The translations under genes and the position numbers were made by a program. A stretch of 64,000 bases of DNA from Gnetum montanum (taxonomy: Eukaryota > Streptophyta > Gnetopsida > Gnetales > Gnetaceae): the NCBI GenBank assembly GCA_015680685.1, contig MNCI01003573.1, positions 325,835 through 389,834 on the forward strand, written 5' to 3'. Below, one piece after another: positions 46,152-58,915 of the stretch. The notes under the pieces are model-generated. The model was not told where the DNA came from. It made no database searches and worked only from the letters and a program-made list of their open reading frames with translations. The first letter of the stretch is position 1. Every line of letters starts with the position of its first letter.

Positions 46152-46282
46152 CTACCCCAGCAAAAAAAATGATAATGCTACGAGATAGAAACCAAGATAG
46201 CATTTGTAAAATATGAAAAGAACTTATTAATGAGATTTGACTTGGTCTTATAGCCATCTGCCAACATGATGCTAACCCTTCC

Positions 46283-47099
46283 TAATAAATCAAAATTTGG
46301 TGGACTATGATATTCGATATCGTAGCACTAGCTACATTGTTGTATATGTGATATTGTGGAATGTGTGTCAACCTAGAAATACAACACACAGGTGCATGGA
46401 TCTACATAAGTTTCATACCATAGTAGTGTGACTTTTGTAGTTTGTTTTCGTAAGCATTTAGAAGTGTGGATGCTCATAGTGTAGTATGATGTAGTGTACG
46501 GAGTCTTTATTCGAGCAACTTATACTTGGGCACAAGTGTGATTGACAATAAAGATCGAGCTATTTCATACTATTGTAGCATTCTCTTAGTTTACTATTTT
46601 ACTTAGAATAATGTTTATCATTTTCCTAGTTAATGTTTACTTTTCCATGCACTTTACTATTACTGTTGTTAAGTAGAATGAGTATGACTGATCTCGAACA
46701 CTTAAGTGTAATTGCTTGGTAACCTAGTAGCGAAGTACTTGGTAATCATAGGAGTAGTTACACGAAGCTTGGGGTGTGTACAAAAGGTTAGGACTGGACA
46801 CTCATTGCCTTAGGATAGAATAGATTTTTTTTACTATTTTAGTTAGACTTAGAAACTCTTTTTACTTTACTATGTTCACTAGGAGTAACAATGGCCTTAC
46901 AACATCAGTTATCATGCACCTCACTATGAGCTAAACTATACACATAAACTTCACTAGCTTCACGTGGGAAGACAATGGTCATGAACTTAAACTAATTACT
47001 AGCATAATCACATTGCCTCATCCATAGATTACAATCTGGTCACACATGAAACCGTTGCGAGTTGTATGATTGGGTATTGGATTACTTCACTGCTCATCA
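46283..47099 (+). repeat. 5' LTR of gypsy C
   Basis: It aligns with the 3' LTR at 58,514-58,915 from 'aaatttg.tggact' onward (shared TCGTAGCACTAGCTAC and CATACCATAGTAG). It ends CTGCTCATCA, as in families A and B. The first bases read TAATAAAT where the 3' LTR has TGATCAAT. R hairpin: TCTTTATT 46,504-46,511 and AATAAAGA 46,547-46,554. Confidence 0.85.
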
Positions 47100-47126
47100 T
47101 TAGCATTGTTGTTGGGGACAAGTCAA
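47100..47126 (+). other. Primer binding site of gypsy C
   Basis: Right after the LTR the sequence reads TTAGCATTGTTGTTGGGGAC, a mutated form of the tRNA-Asp-type site also seen, inverted, at 9,639 and 61,551. Confidence 0.6.
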
Positions 47127-47819
47127 TATATGCTGAGTAATTGATTTCACAAAGTTTGTTGTATCAGAACTCAATGTTAAAATTCATAACTTAGAAGTAA
47201 GCACATTTAAATAAACATCTTAAACCATAACATGACTTCAAACAAGAATACAACATCACTTACTAAGGAACTACAAAGAAGTAATGCCTGAATCAATGAT
47301 GAAGAAGAATGGGGAATGCCAATGCAAACAAGAATCACTTATGATCACATTGATCCTTATCATCTAGATTTTACTTTTATCTCCATCAGGACAGACAAAT
47401 GAGATGTAGAGACATGCAAGACAACATAGTTTTGCCTCTAGAACGTGTAGCGCTTAGCATGCTCCAAACTACCTTAAAGAGAATGCATTTGGACAAAATA
47501 TAGGAAGGGTATCATGTGACTTAGCACATGATAAGACCCTATGAACCCACAAAGGAGTAGATGAGGAAAGATGCTACTATGGAAATCAAACATGCACATA
47601 ACAAAGGGAAGTAGGTCAACACTTCTATTGTCTTGGAAGAACTGGATGCTGATGCATTCATCATAGAACAACTCCACCAAAATCATGAAGTGCCTTCAAA
47701 AAAACTTATCATTAGACTTGAGGATCCTAGCAAAGTTCAACTTCATTTCACTCTAGAAGAGACACCTAGAAGGAAGGTTACTAACTAAAAGTATAAGTAG
47801 GACTCAAGGCCAATAGTTT
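47127..47819 (+). other. Leader of gypsy C
   Basis: Decayed 5' leader and gag N-terminus, no clear frame. The minus-strand ORF at 47,474 is not supported. Confidence 0.45.
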
Positions 47820-49180
47820 CTACTAGGCCTTACAAAGGAGAACATAGGAGTGATGAAAGGAGAACAAGTTGGAATTGTTCTCCTACTACCTCATCTGCCT
47901 CATCATGATCATTGGTGGACTCTAATAGAACAAGGTATAGGTATTGAGACTACAATAGAGAAGAAAGAAGGACTCATGACCATCATGACCATCATTCAAG
48001 ATACTTTGATTCAGATGATGAAGGATATGAGCAAAGAAGATGAGGGGATCGAAGAGAGGATCATGAAAAGGATGGGCATTGAAGGAGGCACCACTACAAT
48101 AGAGCACATGAATTTGATTATGATGATGAACCCTTGATGATAACCCGTAGCACGATAAACATCCAGGAAGCTATATACATTCTGACTAGGTACATGAGGG
48201 ACAATTGTATCAAACGGCTCGATATGAATAACATGCCAAGATTTGAGGATGGTTATAATGTTGATTCACAACACCACCTCCAAGCTTTCCATGATACCTG
48301 CACCCTACAAAACATTGAAAGTGATTGGCAAAAGTCGAAGTTGTTTCCAAGAATACTTGTAAAAGAGGCAGAGAGTTGGTATCGATCACTTGAACCTAAA
48401 TCAATTGAAAGATGGAGTACCATGCTAGAGATCTTTAATGATAAGTATCAAACCTACTCATAGGTGTCCAACTTAAGGAAACAAATCCAAGGATGGAAGC
48501 AAGGGACTCATGAAACCCTTGATGCAGCAATGGGTAGATACTATTCACTAATGCACAGATGCCCAGTCTATGGATTCTCATAATAGGGAAAATTTACGCA
48601 CATTGTAGATGGGTTACGAAATAAGACCAGAGAGACCCTTGGGATTTATGCCCAAGGTCAATTATTTGAAATGACTGCCCATTGAATCTAGAGATTAATT
48701 GATTAAGTGACCAAGGAGGAAGGTGAATTATGAAAGAGAGAATCAGTTAAAGTATACAATAGAGTTTCATCTATTAGGAAAAGTGATGCATGAGTTTGTG
48801 ACACACAAGAGGATGAGACCTTGGATCAGGCAATTCAAAATAAAACTATACCAATCCAAAAATCCATCATCGATGTAGTAGCACATGTAGCAAAAATGTG
48901 GGACTTAGTCAATGAGAGATGTACGACAACCCTAAATATTATAGAGAAGAGAGTAGAGCAAGACTTTGGAAAAGGAAAAGACAAGAAAAAGAAGAAAGAT
49001 TTTGGATGAAAGGGCAATGTGGCTTCAATGCCTGAGTGTTTAGACACAAGCTTCACCAATGAGGAAGGATGCACAATGTGTAAATACGAACATCCCAAAG
49101 GATGTTATCCAGTAATGGCACATTTGTAGGAGACAGGGGCATATGCACTTAGTTCTAGATTTGTTAAAAAATATATGCCC
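47820..49180 (+). pseudogene. Gag of gypsy C
   Basis: Arg/Asp/His-rich N-terminal part, then an open stretch at 48,134-48,463 with MITRSTINIQEAIYILTRYM, LQAFHDTCTLQNIESDWQKS and AESWYRSLEPKSIERW, the retrotransposon gag capsid fold. Later pieces include a Lys-rich GKGKDKKKKKDFG and a single C-x2-C-x3-H-like EGCTMCKYEHPKGC. Several stops. Confidence 0.75.
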
Positions 49181-49779
49181 AAAAGGTTACCTTATCCTTA
49201 AGGTAACTAAAGGTAGAACTTTGAACCCACGTACTATCCCAACGAAGCTATGCTATAGCCACAAGAATAGTACTATTAGTAGTGGCAATAATCCCAATCG
49301 TGGGCCATGCCACCACCTTGCCAACAATATCCATACAGGTAGCTAGATCCATATGGGTATGTTGTACAACATCTAATCTCTCTTGGTAATGGTGCTATCC
49401 AAAGTCCACAATACTACCCAATAGAGTATCACAGGCTGAACTTGTATGTGCATCCATTAATAGCTGGTCCTTCAAATCAACACCTAAATCCTCTACCACC
49501 AATTCCACCTCCTATCATGTAGGGGGAACTACCATCACAATTGCAGCAAAAGAATGCAACCAAGGCACTTAGTTTGTAAGATGAGGTGATTGCATGTTAA
49601 TCAAAACCTATGAAACGACTATTCTTTCAAACAAGCCCTGAAAAGATTTGACATATGGAAAATACATCTACTTCCATGCCATCTACATCAAATCCTCCTC
49701 AACACAACAATATTTTTTCTTCATCAAATTCAAATGTCACAACTCTCATGCTCACTCAAATGATCATTTGATAAAGGCA

Positions 49780-50170
49780 AGGGCTCTTTCAAAGGAGCAA
49801 ACTGATATAGGAAGTCCCTTAGTTTATCTCTAGATAGTAGGGCAAAGACCCTACAAAGCTCTACTTAATTCTGGGTTAGGAGTGAACTTGATCTCACAAG
49901 ACATGTATCAGGTCTAGAATCTACTGTCACTTAAGAAGAGTAACATCCGATTATAGCTTCCAGACTAGTCAATCATAGTTCCACTAGGATAGGTGGATGA
50001 TGTGATTACAATCATTTGGTCTTACCTTGCTGATTTTCTAGTCATTCATGTGGGGAAAAATAAAGGAAAATTTTCAATTATTATGGCAAGAGCTTGACTT
50101 AGCACTGTTGATGCTAAGCTTGGAATTTGTGACTTATCCTTGGAGATTTCTAAGGAAGATGAAGCCAACA
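49780..50170 (+). pseudogene. Retropepsin-like domain of gypsy C
   Basis: YKALLNSGLGVNLISQDMY near 49,858 is the catalytic segment with Asn in place of the catalytic Asp. Downstream frames contain several stops before the RT. It lies between the gag linker (49,200-49,780) and RT. Confidence 0.6.
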
Positions 50171-50639
50171 TCATACAAACATGAAGAGTTTCATGTATTT
50201 CATACAACATAAATGGGTGCAATTATGTGCAAAAAATATGGGCTATCAGATGAGATGATACCAAAGCATGCAATAAATGTGTAGAAGAAGTATGTGTGCA
50301 AAATTGTCTGTATGCAATAGCCACACAGTAAGAAGGAATCCAATGGCTGATCACAAATGAAGATACACAATCCTACAAGTACATGGAACTAGAGGAACAA
50401 ATTGGTAGTGCCTATGTTGAAGAAACTGATAAGTTAGAGTAATTAAGGGAAAGGCACTTCCACTCATGAAGAAATCAAGAAGAAGAGATAGATTAGGGAC
50501 ATTTCCAGACACTATTGAACCAGAATTGTTGGAACTGAAGAGCCTTCTGGAAACATTTGAAATGCATTTTTAAATAATAAAAAGTTAGTAATAATCAATG
50601 CCACTTTAAAAGTAGTAGAATAGAAAAGGAGGTTGCTAG

Positions 50640-52000
50640 AAATGATTAATAGATAGCCTATTGCATTTGCATGGTCTTATGATGAGATCACAAGAATTGA
50701 TTTGGGAATTTGCCAGCACCAGATATATATTGACCCTAATGAAGGCTTAATCCTAAACTAGAAGAAGTAGTCAAGAAAGAGTTGGAAAAATTGCTCAAGG
50801 CAGGATTCATCTATCCTATTGTGAATAGTGAATGAGTTAGTCCCTTAGTAATTGTTCCAAAGAAGGGGGGAAAATAGTCGGTCTGCATTGACTTTTGAAT
50901 GTTGACTGCTACTACATTCAAGGATCACTTCCCTTTGCCATTTGTTGATTAGGTCCTGGACACCATTGTAGGACATGAGTACTACACTTTTCTAAATAGA
51001 CACAGTGGATACAATAAAATATGCATTGCACCTAAGGACTAAGAGAAAACAACCTTCACTAGTCCATGGGGAACATTTTCTTACAAGTAGATGTCATTTA
51101 GTCTTTGCAATGCACCAGTCACATTCCGGAGGCTTGTGCTCAACATTTTCTAGAAACAAATTGGAAATGGTGTAGAAGTCTTTATGGACAATTTTTCAAT
51201 GTAAGGGCTTGATTTCAAGAAAGAACTTGATCGATTGGAGTAGGTACACAAAAGATGTGTTGAAATCAATCTTAAGATCAATTGGTAGAAAAGCCATGTC
51301 ATGGTCTAGGAAGGCATAGTGTTGGGACATAAAATCTTCCTAAAAGGTATAGACGTAGATCTTAAAAAGGTTAGAGTCATACAGAATCTCACTCAAAGGC
51401 CATAGACAGTAAAAGATGTGAGATCATTCTTAGGCCACATGAGATACTATAGAAGATTCATAGAAAAATTTTCAAAGATAGTAAAACCACTTATAAAACT
51501 CATGAAGAAGGATGCATCCCTTGAATGGATAGAGTCATGTGAAAAGACATTCAAAGTTTTAAAGTAAAAACTAGTGGAGATACAAATCCTTGAAGCTCTA
51601 GATTGGTCAAGACCTTTTCATATAATGATCAATGCTTCCAACTATGAACTTGGCACAATATTGACACAATTAGATGATCAAAAGAGACCTTACTATATAC
51701 ACTGCACTAGTAGGAGCATCACTGGAGCACAATTAAACTACACCAAAACTAGAGAAGAAGTTGATGGTTGTGGTGTATGCACTTCAAAAGTTTGGACATT
51801 ACATGCTTAGATATCAAATCTATGTCCATACCAATTATAGTGCCATCTAATTTCTTATGAACAAACTAGCGGTCAGTCCTAGAGTAATGATATGGCTCAT
51901 AATTTTGCAAGAATATGACATCACAATGATTGACAAAAAGGGAATAGAGAATGTGGTAGCTGATCATCTATCAAGGCTAAGATGGGATTCATTATATCGA
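50640..52000 (+). pseudogene. Reverse transcriptase and RNase H of gypsy C
   Basis: RT starts near 50,830 with VSPLVIVPKKGGK, then degraded blocks to about 51,220. The thumb region shows VRSFLGHMRYYRRFI near 51,420. RNase H is at 51,574-51,990: ALDWSRPFHIMINASNYELG (first catalytic Asp position reads Asn) and the tail KGIENVVADHLSRLRWDS. Multiple stops. Confidence 0.75.
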
Positions 52001-52089
52001 GAAGAACCTTTATCAAACCAATTTTTCGATGAAGATATGTTTACTAAAATAGTAAAGGCTATAAATTCAACAAGGAATCCATGGACCAC

Positions 52090-53260
52090 AGAATAGATAA
52101 CTTATCTATCAACACAAGAGCTCCTTGCAGAATGGAGGAGGAACCAACATGAGTAATTCCTTCATAGAAAAAAATGATATATGAAAATAAGTGATAATGT
52201 GTACAAGATTTGTGTAGATGGGCTTGTCAGATGGTATGTGCTAGAATGTGATCAATAGAGAGTCTTGCAGGATGCCCATGAAGGCCCATGTGGTGGCCAC
52301 TACGTAGGGTGCAGAATGACACTTAAGATGATGATGGAAGATTAATTTTGGCCTACCTTATTCAGAGATGCCCACACTTTTGCGTGATCTTGTGAGTGAT
52401 TCCAGAGAGATGGAGGAGTTACAACCAGATATGAAGGGACACAACATTGGATACAACCACTTGAACCTTTTGACATATGGGGAATTAACTTTATGGGGTC
52501 CATAACACTGATGTCAAATGGAAAAGGATACATAATTGTGACTGTGGATTATTGTATGAAGTTGGGAAAGAAAATAGTGGTAAAAGACTATATAATGAAG
52601 ATGTCTACCAAAAATTTTCAACAACATGTGGTGAATAGATTTGGAGTATCGTGAATGCTTCTATCAGGAAATGGAACTCACTTCGTTGGTGCTACATTCA
52701 AAAAGCTCATGTAACAACTTTGGATGAACCATAAGCTAACAACACCATATCATCTCCAAGCGAATGGTCAAGTCAAATTGACTAACCACAAAATTACTAG
52801 GATAGTTATTAGAACGGTTAGTAGGTTTAGAAAGGACTGGGGCACTAAACTGAATGATGCTCTATGTGCCTATAGGGCATCCTAGAAACTACCCATAGGA
52901 TACTCACCATATGAATCAGTTTACAGCAAGTTGCCAACGCTCTTGATCTAGGTAGAGCTCCACACTTTAGCTACTGCCAGTGAACTTGACCTTGATCTAA
53001 GCTTAGCCCAAAAGGAGCATCTCATGAACTTGAAGCTTCTAGATGAGAATAGGTTGGTAGCACTTAGGAGTAGTGAGGTTCATAAGCATTACTACAAACT
53101 TAGGCATGATACATGGATAAGACATATAACTGTACAACAAGGTGATAAGGTCCTTTACTATAATCCTAACCATTTACCCCAAAGAGCTAAATTCTAGATA
53201 CTCTGGGAGGAACCATATATTATTTAGGCCACTTATCCATTTGGTGCCTTACATATTTAC
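52090..53260 (+). pseudogene. Integrase of gypsy C
   Basis: An H-x-G-x-x-G-G-H-Y zinc-binding block (DAHEGPCGGHYVG) near 52,270, the catalytic core with WGINFMGS near 52,480, TVDYCMKLG near 52,540 and LSGNGTHFVGATFKKLM near 52,660 (normally S-D-N-G), then LGYSPYESVY near 52,900. Many stops; dead. Confidence 0.75.
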
Positions 53261-53399
53261 CACCCATCTTGTCCACATAAGCTCATGCTTATCAATATCC
53301 AACAAGTCAAACCTTAATACGAATATTCCAAGGAGCCTACCCAATATACCCAATAGTCTTCTACCTTTTCTATCTTCAATTTAACCAATCCTAATGATA

Positions 53400-55550
53400 G
53401 TCAATTTGGAATTGTAGGTACTTCACATTTTTTCTTTTCTTTTCATTTTTCACATTGTTCAATATTTTCTCATTCTTTTATACTTTTTCATTTCTTAAAT
53501 TTTTGATATTCTTTAACATTGTCAAGTCTTCAATAATTTCTCATTCTTTACATCTTTTTCCAGTTCTTCTTATCTTTTCCATACTTTGTTTTCATGACCC
53601 TTGTAAATAATTTTGATTTTTAATAAAAGACATCTAGAATAAGGCAAGATGTAGTCCAATAAGGTGAAGATTTTCCTATGTTATCAAGACATAATGGATT
53701 GATTATTTTAATAGCGAGATCACAACATTTATCCATCCATTCCATTAAAAAGAGGTTCTTACCATGGCCATTATGATATTCTTCTCATCATACAAATAAT
53801 AATAAATTTGTAATCATTATGCCTGGACTAAAAAGTGAAGAACCAAGTGGGAAGGTAAAGGATGTGACATCAAGGGGATTTGTGAACTCTCTTGGATTAC
53901 TTTGCTTTGGTTGTATTATATCCTTGTAGATCTAATGAAAAATAGGAGTCAGAATAAAATAAGTGCTACCTTATCATATCACTAGAAAGACATGTTATCC
54001 ATGCTTCAAGGTAGTCCTCTGGCAAGGTTGACACAGATGAAAATAAAACTCATGCACAGAATTTCTGGGGGTCCCACCAAAAATAAATATTACCCATGCC
54101 TAAAGGTACTCCTTTGGTAATGTTGACATAGATAAAAATAAAACTCATGCATAGAATTTCTGGGGGTCCTACTAGAAAGACATGTTACCCATGCTTGAAG
54201 GTAGGTGGCTTCTTAGGAATTTTAGAAAATATAAGTGTAATGAATAAAATCCTCCTTTAGAAAATACACCAAATGATAATACTCGCAAAAGTGGTAGTCT
54301 TACAGTGTAATTCCAAGGGATCAAACAATGCGATGTCATTGAAATTTGGTCAGGACTTGGTTTGAATCTTGAACAGAAAGGCTAATGATTACTTTAATTA
54401 CTAATAAAACATAAAAATTCATTATGCCTATGGTAAGATACCTCCCATCCAATTTTTGTAATGCCTTCTAAGTCCATTTCATCTCATTGTATGAATTATC
54501 ATAACTTGTGGTTTCATGCAACATAGCATCAATTTCCTAGCTTGGTGATACTAACATGTGTGTTTTTCTAAATAGGTATGCATTACATTCAACTCCTTGA
54601 GTGCTTAAGGACACTTTTAAGCATGGTTATACAAGGGCATTAAGGGCTAGAGCTTGCTTTGGGGAGGACCCACTTGTATAAATATTGTATCTTATACCTG
54701 CTATGCGATTTCATATCATCTAGAGCCTTTAAACACTACTAAATGTCAATAAAAATTTTCCATATCATTCAACTATTCATTCCAACAAGATGAATGCATT
54801 ATCCATATCATCCATCTTATCAACACTTCATGAACTTTCATAGCCCAAGATTCATTCTTTATGAACTTTCTATGACAAATTCCTGAAAAATATTCATCAC
54901 CTATAGTCTAAGACCCTCTGAACATGTTTTCTACCTTCCAAACATTGAAAATGATTCATTTTTCATCCTCAAAAGTTATCAGAAAATGTGAATTTTTGGC
55001 CCTTTTCGATATTAGAGCCTATAAAATCTATATATAGGCGGGGACTTAACCGATTTTTTTTTTCATTTTTACATTTGAGCAAAGTAGAGTTGTTGCTATT
55101 TTTTTTCTTCTAACTTTTGAGCTCTGACCTCCTAACTTCCCCAAGCCATAACTTGCACATTATCACTTTAAGTTTCATGATTTTCGAATCTCTTTGATCC
55201 TGGAGCGCTCATCTTAGTCATGGGGGGTACTAGTGAGGAACATTTGAGTTAATTTTTCAAAATTTCTAATGCTTGAAAGGTATTATAAGGGTAAGTTTAA
55301 AGGAGAGTAATAAGAATTTTTTAAAAGAAAATCACTCATATAAAGGCCAAAAAAGCTTTGATAAGACTCATAATTAGCCATACCAATTATCTTAAGCCAT
55401 AGAAAAGTGCTAATGGGGTTAGTTTTTAAAAATTTTCTAACTCTACAATCATAATGAACTAAGAACTTAATGTAAATAAGGGTATGAGTAAGGTATAGAA
55501 CCATTAAGAATTTATGAGAACACTTTAGTAACTCCAAATCCTTGATTAAT
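53400..55550 (+). other. Non-coding 3' spacer of gypsy C
   Basis: T-rich after the integrase, with a diverged 100-bp repeat ('ggtagtcctctggcaaggttgacacag' type, at about 54,010 and 54,105), and the block shared with 640-710 of the family A element at 54,620-54,680. The stretch ends in TTAATTGCAG directly before an ATG, which could be a splice acceptor. Confidence 0.55.
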
Positions 55551-55555
55551 TGCAG

Positions 55556-58322
55556 ATGGCCCCAAAGAGAGCAGAACAAGATGAATTTCCACAACTAGCA
55601 AGTAAGAGACCAAGAGGCCATGGGAGAGGCCAAATAGGGGAACAAGTGCCACAAATAGAATACATGAAGTAGGAGCCTCAATCCTTCAATATCCATCAAG
55701 AAACCCCTGCTATAGGGCAATCTGTCCAAGCAGAGGTAGAAGGACTGTAAGAACAAGGATAATGTCTCATGCTTTCATAGAAATGTCTCAAAGCCATCTA
55801 GGAGAAATCACTCCTAACCATATTAATTGTGAAAATGAACTTTGGTACATTCATGAAGTTTGTTTTGGAAGAAGTAAGGATGCAAGCATCATTGTTATGG
55901 CCCATCTAATAAAATAAGGGCAAATGGTATTTAGGGGAGACCTACCAATTCTAGAATAACAAAGAAGAGAATGCTCTAGTCAACATTGAGGGAGTCTTCA
56001 TTTCATACTCAGTGAAGGAAATAATAGAAGCTCTGAATGTGTCCAATGAAGGTGCACGGTTAACAAATCCGTCCACCAGATTAGACATAGAAACTAGAAA
56101 ACTATGGCTAAGAAGAGCATATGACAAAGAAGATAAGGAATACAATGAACTAACTTTGGAGGAAAGAATATATTTTAAAATTGGTAGATATCACCTATTT
56201 ACCATCAAAAGATTGAACAAGCTATCCACCTATACAGCTAGAGGAAGTTTAATCCTGATGGGGAAATATAACATAAATCTTGCACAACTCTATTTTATGG
56301 AGATTCAAAGATGGTTTGAGGAAAAGAAGGTAGGGAAGCTCGCACTTCCATTCCCTTGCCTAATTATGAAGCTATGTAAACATGCTAGAATTCTGGGGTA
56401 CACTAATGCATCCTCAGGAAAGCTCAAAATGCCTCATATGTTGAAATGCTTAAGCCAACACCACCAAAGAAAGATCAGGTGGAGGAATAAAGAGAAGCTA
56501 GGGAAACCACATAGATTGAACAAAAATAGCTTGCAGGTCCTAGTGGTCAGTAGCAGCAATAGCAATAACAACAAGAACAATAGTAATAGCAAGTCCCACC
56601 ACTACTATCATAGGATTATAGGCATTCAATGAGTCAGCTGCAATAGATTGCAAAAACTATCAATTGGGAGACATGGGAGGAGGCCAACCTCTATAGAGTA
56701 ATTGATATTGCCATTCAACCCACCATTTTTGCAAATCCTATTAGTGGAAAAATATCATTCCATTCAAGAGGAAAGGCCCAATGATAACAATGGATTTCTG
56801 GGAATGCTGCATCATTCCAAGTGGTGCTTGAAATAGGAGAAGGAGTCACAACTATGGTTATGTAGCACCAAGATGTAGCATGAGCTATAAAAGTAATCAT
56901 AGATCATATTAAGGAATCTTTTAACGTACTTGTTATGCCACTAGTGGATCTAACTAGAGCCATAGATACTCAGATGTTAGTTGGGACCTCAATGACTCTT
57001 GTAGATCATGAGGATGTGCTAGATCGACTATTGTACACTAGATAAGTGATGACCACTCCTTTTGACATCCTAGGTAATGTCATTGTTGTGTAGTTAGAAC
57101 TTAGAGTGACAAAGGATAAGTTGGTCATGGTAAAGACCAAGGTGGAGCATGCCGAACCTAAAATCCTTAGACTATAGGAAGAGCTCATGACCTTGAGGGT
57201 GCAATGCAAAGATCCTACACAATACATTGCACCTGACTAGCTAGAGTAATTTAGAATAGAGTAATTCAACCACCTTATAGAGTAGAACAAGTAGATAGAA
57301 ATTGAGAAGGAGAAAATGGTGTGGAATACCTTGGTAGTAGAAGCATAAGCATATGCACATGCTAATGCACTCACTGCAGCACAAGAAGAAAACACATAAT
57401 TTGCTGTAGATAATACCATGTTAACCAACATTGAGAAGTAAAAAAATATCTGGGAGGAAAGCATCCATTAGTTAAGAGAACAATTGATGAGGGTTAACCA
57501 AGAGATGAGCCACTTAGCAAAAGAAAATTGAACCCTCTTAATGAAAGTGGTACATGCAATTAGATAAAAGTTAGCTATTGAGATCAACGTGTGGAAAAAT
57601 GAAGCTAAGAAATATGAAAGGCTCAAAGAACACTTCTGTGACTAGGTAGGGGTGTATAAATAAATCAATGAGAAGGAGATCTAGATGACTAAGGCATGAA
57701 TTGATGCCATATCAAACAGAATCTAGATTAGTAGCCCATCTTGGATAGTTATGCTAACGTCCATTAAGAGGAAGTTAAAAACAAAGACTTGTAGATAGGA
57801 GATCTGAAAGAGTACATGGGGTTAGCTAACCTTCATTATGCTAACTTGGCCATGTTAATAGTAGGCTGGCCTAGAAACAAGCTTGAATAGTAAGTAGCAA
57901 CCATGTATGCATTGTACGAGAAAGAGTTTGAAGATTGAAAAGATGCCTTGCAGAAAATTTAGGTGGAAAACTTTGAATTAGAAGAAATGAAGGTTGGTTA
58001 CAAGGGGAAAAAAGATGTTGTAGTGAATGTGTCCAGAAGATTGTCAGGTTATCATGTATTATGTGTAAAGGCTAGAGCATTTGAAGAGGAGAGGAGGTAG
58101 TTTGTAGCATGCTATGTTAAAGCCAACAAGATGTTTCAAGAGCAACCATGTTCGTCAGAAGGACCCACTCCATCACAAATTGCACAATAAGCATGGATGG
58201 TACATGACCCAAGAATGGAGGAGGAGAAACTTCAGGTGCTCTTGAACATATACAAATTTTAGAAGCCTGACAACAAGGAGAAGCAACCGATGGAGGAGCC
58301 ACCACCATCAGGAACTACATAG
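55556..58322 (+). pseudogene. Extra 3' ORF of gypsy C (env-like position)
   Basis: Starts MAPKRAEQDEFPQLASKRP at an ATG preceded by TTGCAG. About residues 150-350 (56,012-56,632) are open and contain LTLEERIYFKIGRYHLFTIK and LALPFPCLIMKLCKHARILG, the pattern of the plant transposon/env-like domain found after integrase in Athila-type elements. A Gln-rich and then Glu/Lys-rich region predicted as coiled coil follows to 58,322. From 57,001 to 57,740 one frame of about 245 codons has 19 stops and no shift. All are single C-to-T steps from Gln or Arg codons. A shift near 57,760 leads to another long frame (KEYMGLANLHYANLAMLIVG). Function unknown; no transmembrane segment was seen. Confidence 0.6.
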
Positions 58323-58513
58323 GTTACATGGAGCTTCATCAAATTTTTTTGTCAAAGTTTATCCTATCATGTCTTATGTCATTTTTGTAAAAAACCACTG
58401 CTACATTTTGTGTCATGTAAATAGTTTCAAATAAATCTACCTTCCAATTTTGTAAAGAACTCTATCCTCATTTTTTTAACTCAAGGACAAGTTTTTAGTT
58501 AGTTGTGGGGGTA

Positions 58514-58915
58514 TGATCAATTGAAATTTGATGGACTTCGTAGCACTAGCTACGTTGTCATATATGCAATATGACAGGATGCATGCCAACCTATAAATAC
58601 AACACTTAGGTGCATGGATTTGCATAAGTTTCATACCATAGTAGCATAACTCTTGCAGTTAAAAGTATTTTCATAAGCACTTAAAAGTGTGAATGTCCAT
58701 CGTGTAGTATGACATAGTGTATAAAGTCTTTATTCAAGCATCTTGTACTTGGGCACAAGTGTGACCAGCAATAAAGATCAAGTTATTTCATACTATTATA
58801 ACATTCTCCTAGTGTACTATTTTACTTAGAATAATGTTTACTATTTTCTTAGTTAATGTTCACTTTTCCATGCACTTTACTATTACTGTTGTTATGCATA
58901 ATGAGTACAACTAAT
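58514..58915 (+). repeat. 3' LTR of gypsy C, truncated
   Basis: Preceded by AGTTGTGGGGGTA (polypurine tract, 58,501-58,513). It starts TGATCAATTG and has CTATAAATAC at about 58,591 and the R hairpin (TCTTTATT 58,727-58,734, AATAAAGA 58,770-58,777). Homology to the 5' LTR stops near 58,915, so the last roughly 400 bases, with U5, are missing. The element cannot be assigned a target duplication. Confidence 0.85.

Noticed and set aside
47850-48137. Plus-strand frame rich in Met and Ile
   Set aside because: It is an alternative frame of gypsy C gag; the homologous gag reading is in another frame.
57001-57740. A variant genetic code reading TAA/TAG as glutamine
   Set aside because: The pattern fits, but SMT1 and the NPH3-like gene in the same window have no in-frame TAA/TAG and end in standard stops, and other retroelement parts show frameshifts and mutated catalytic residues. 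Decay explains it better.
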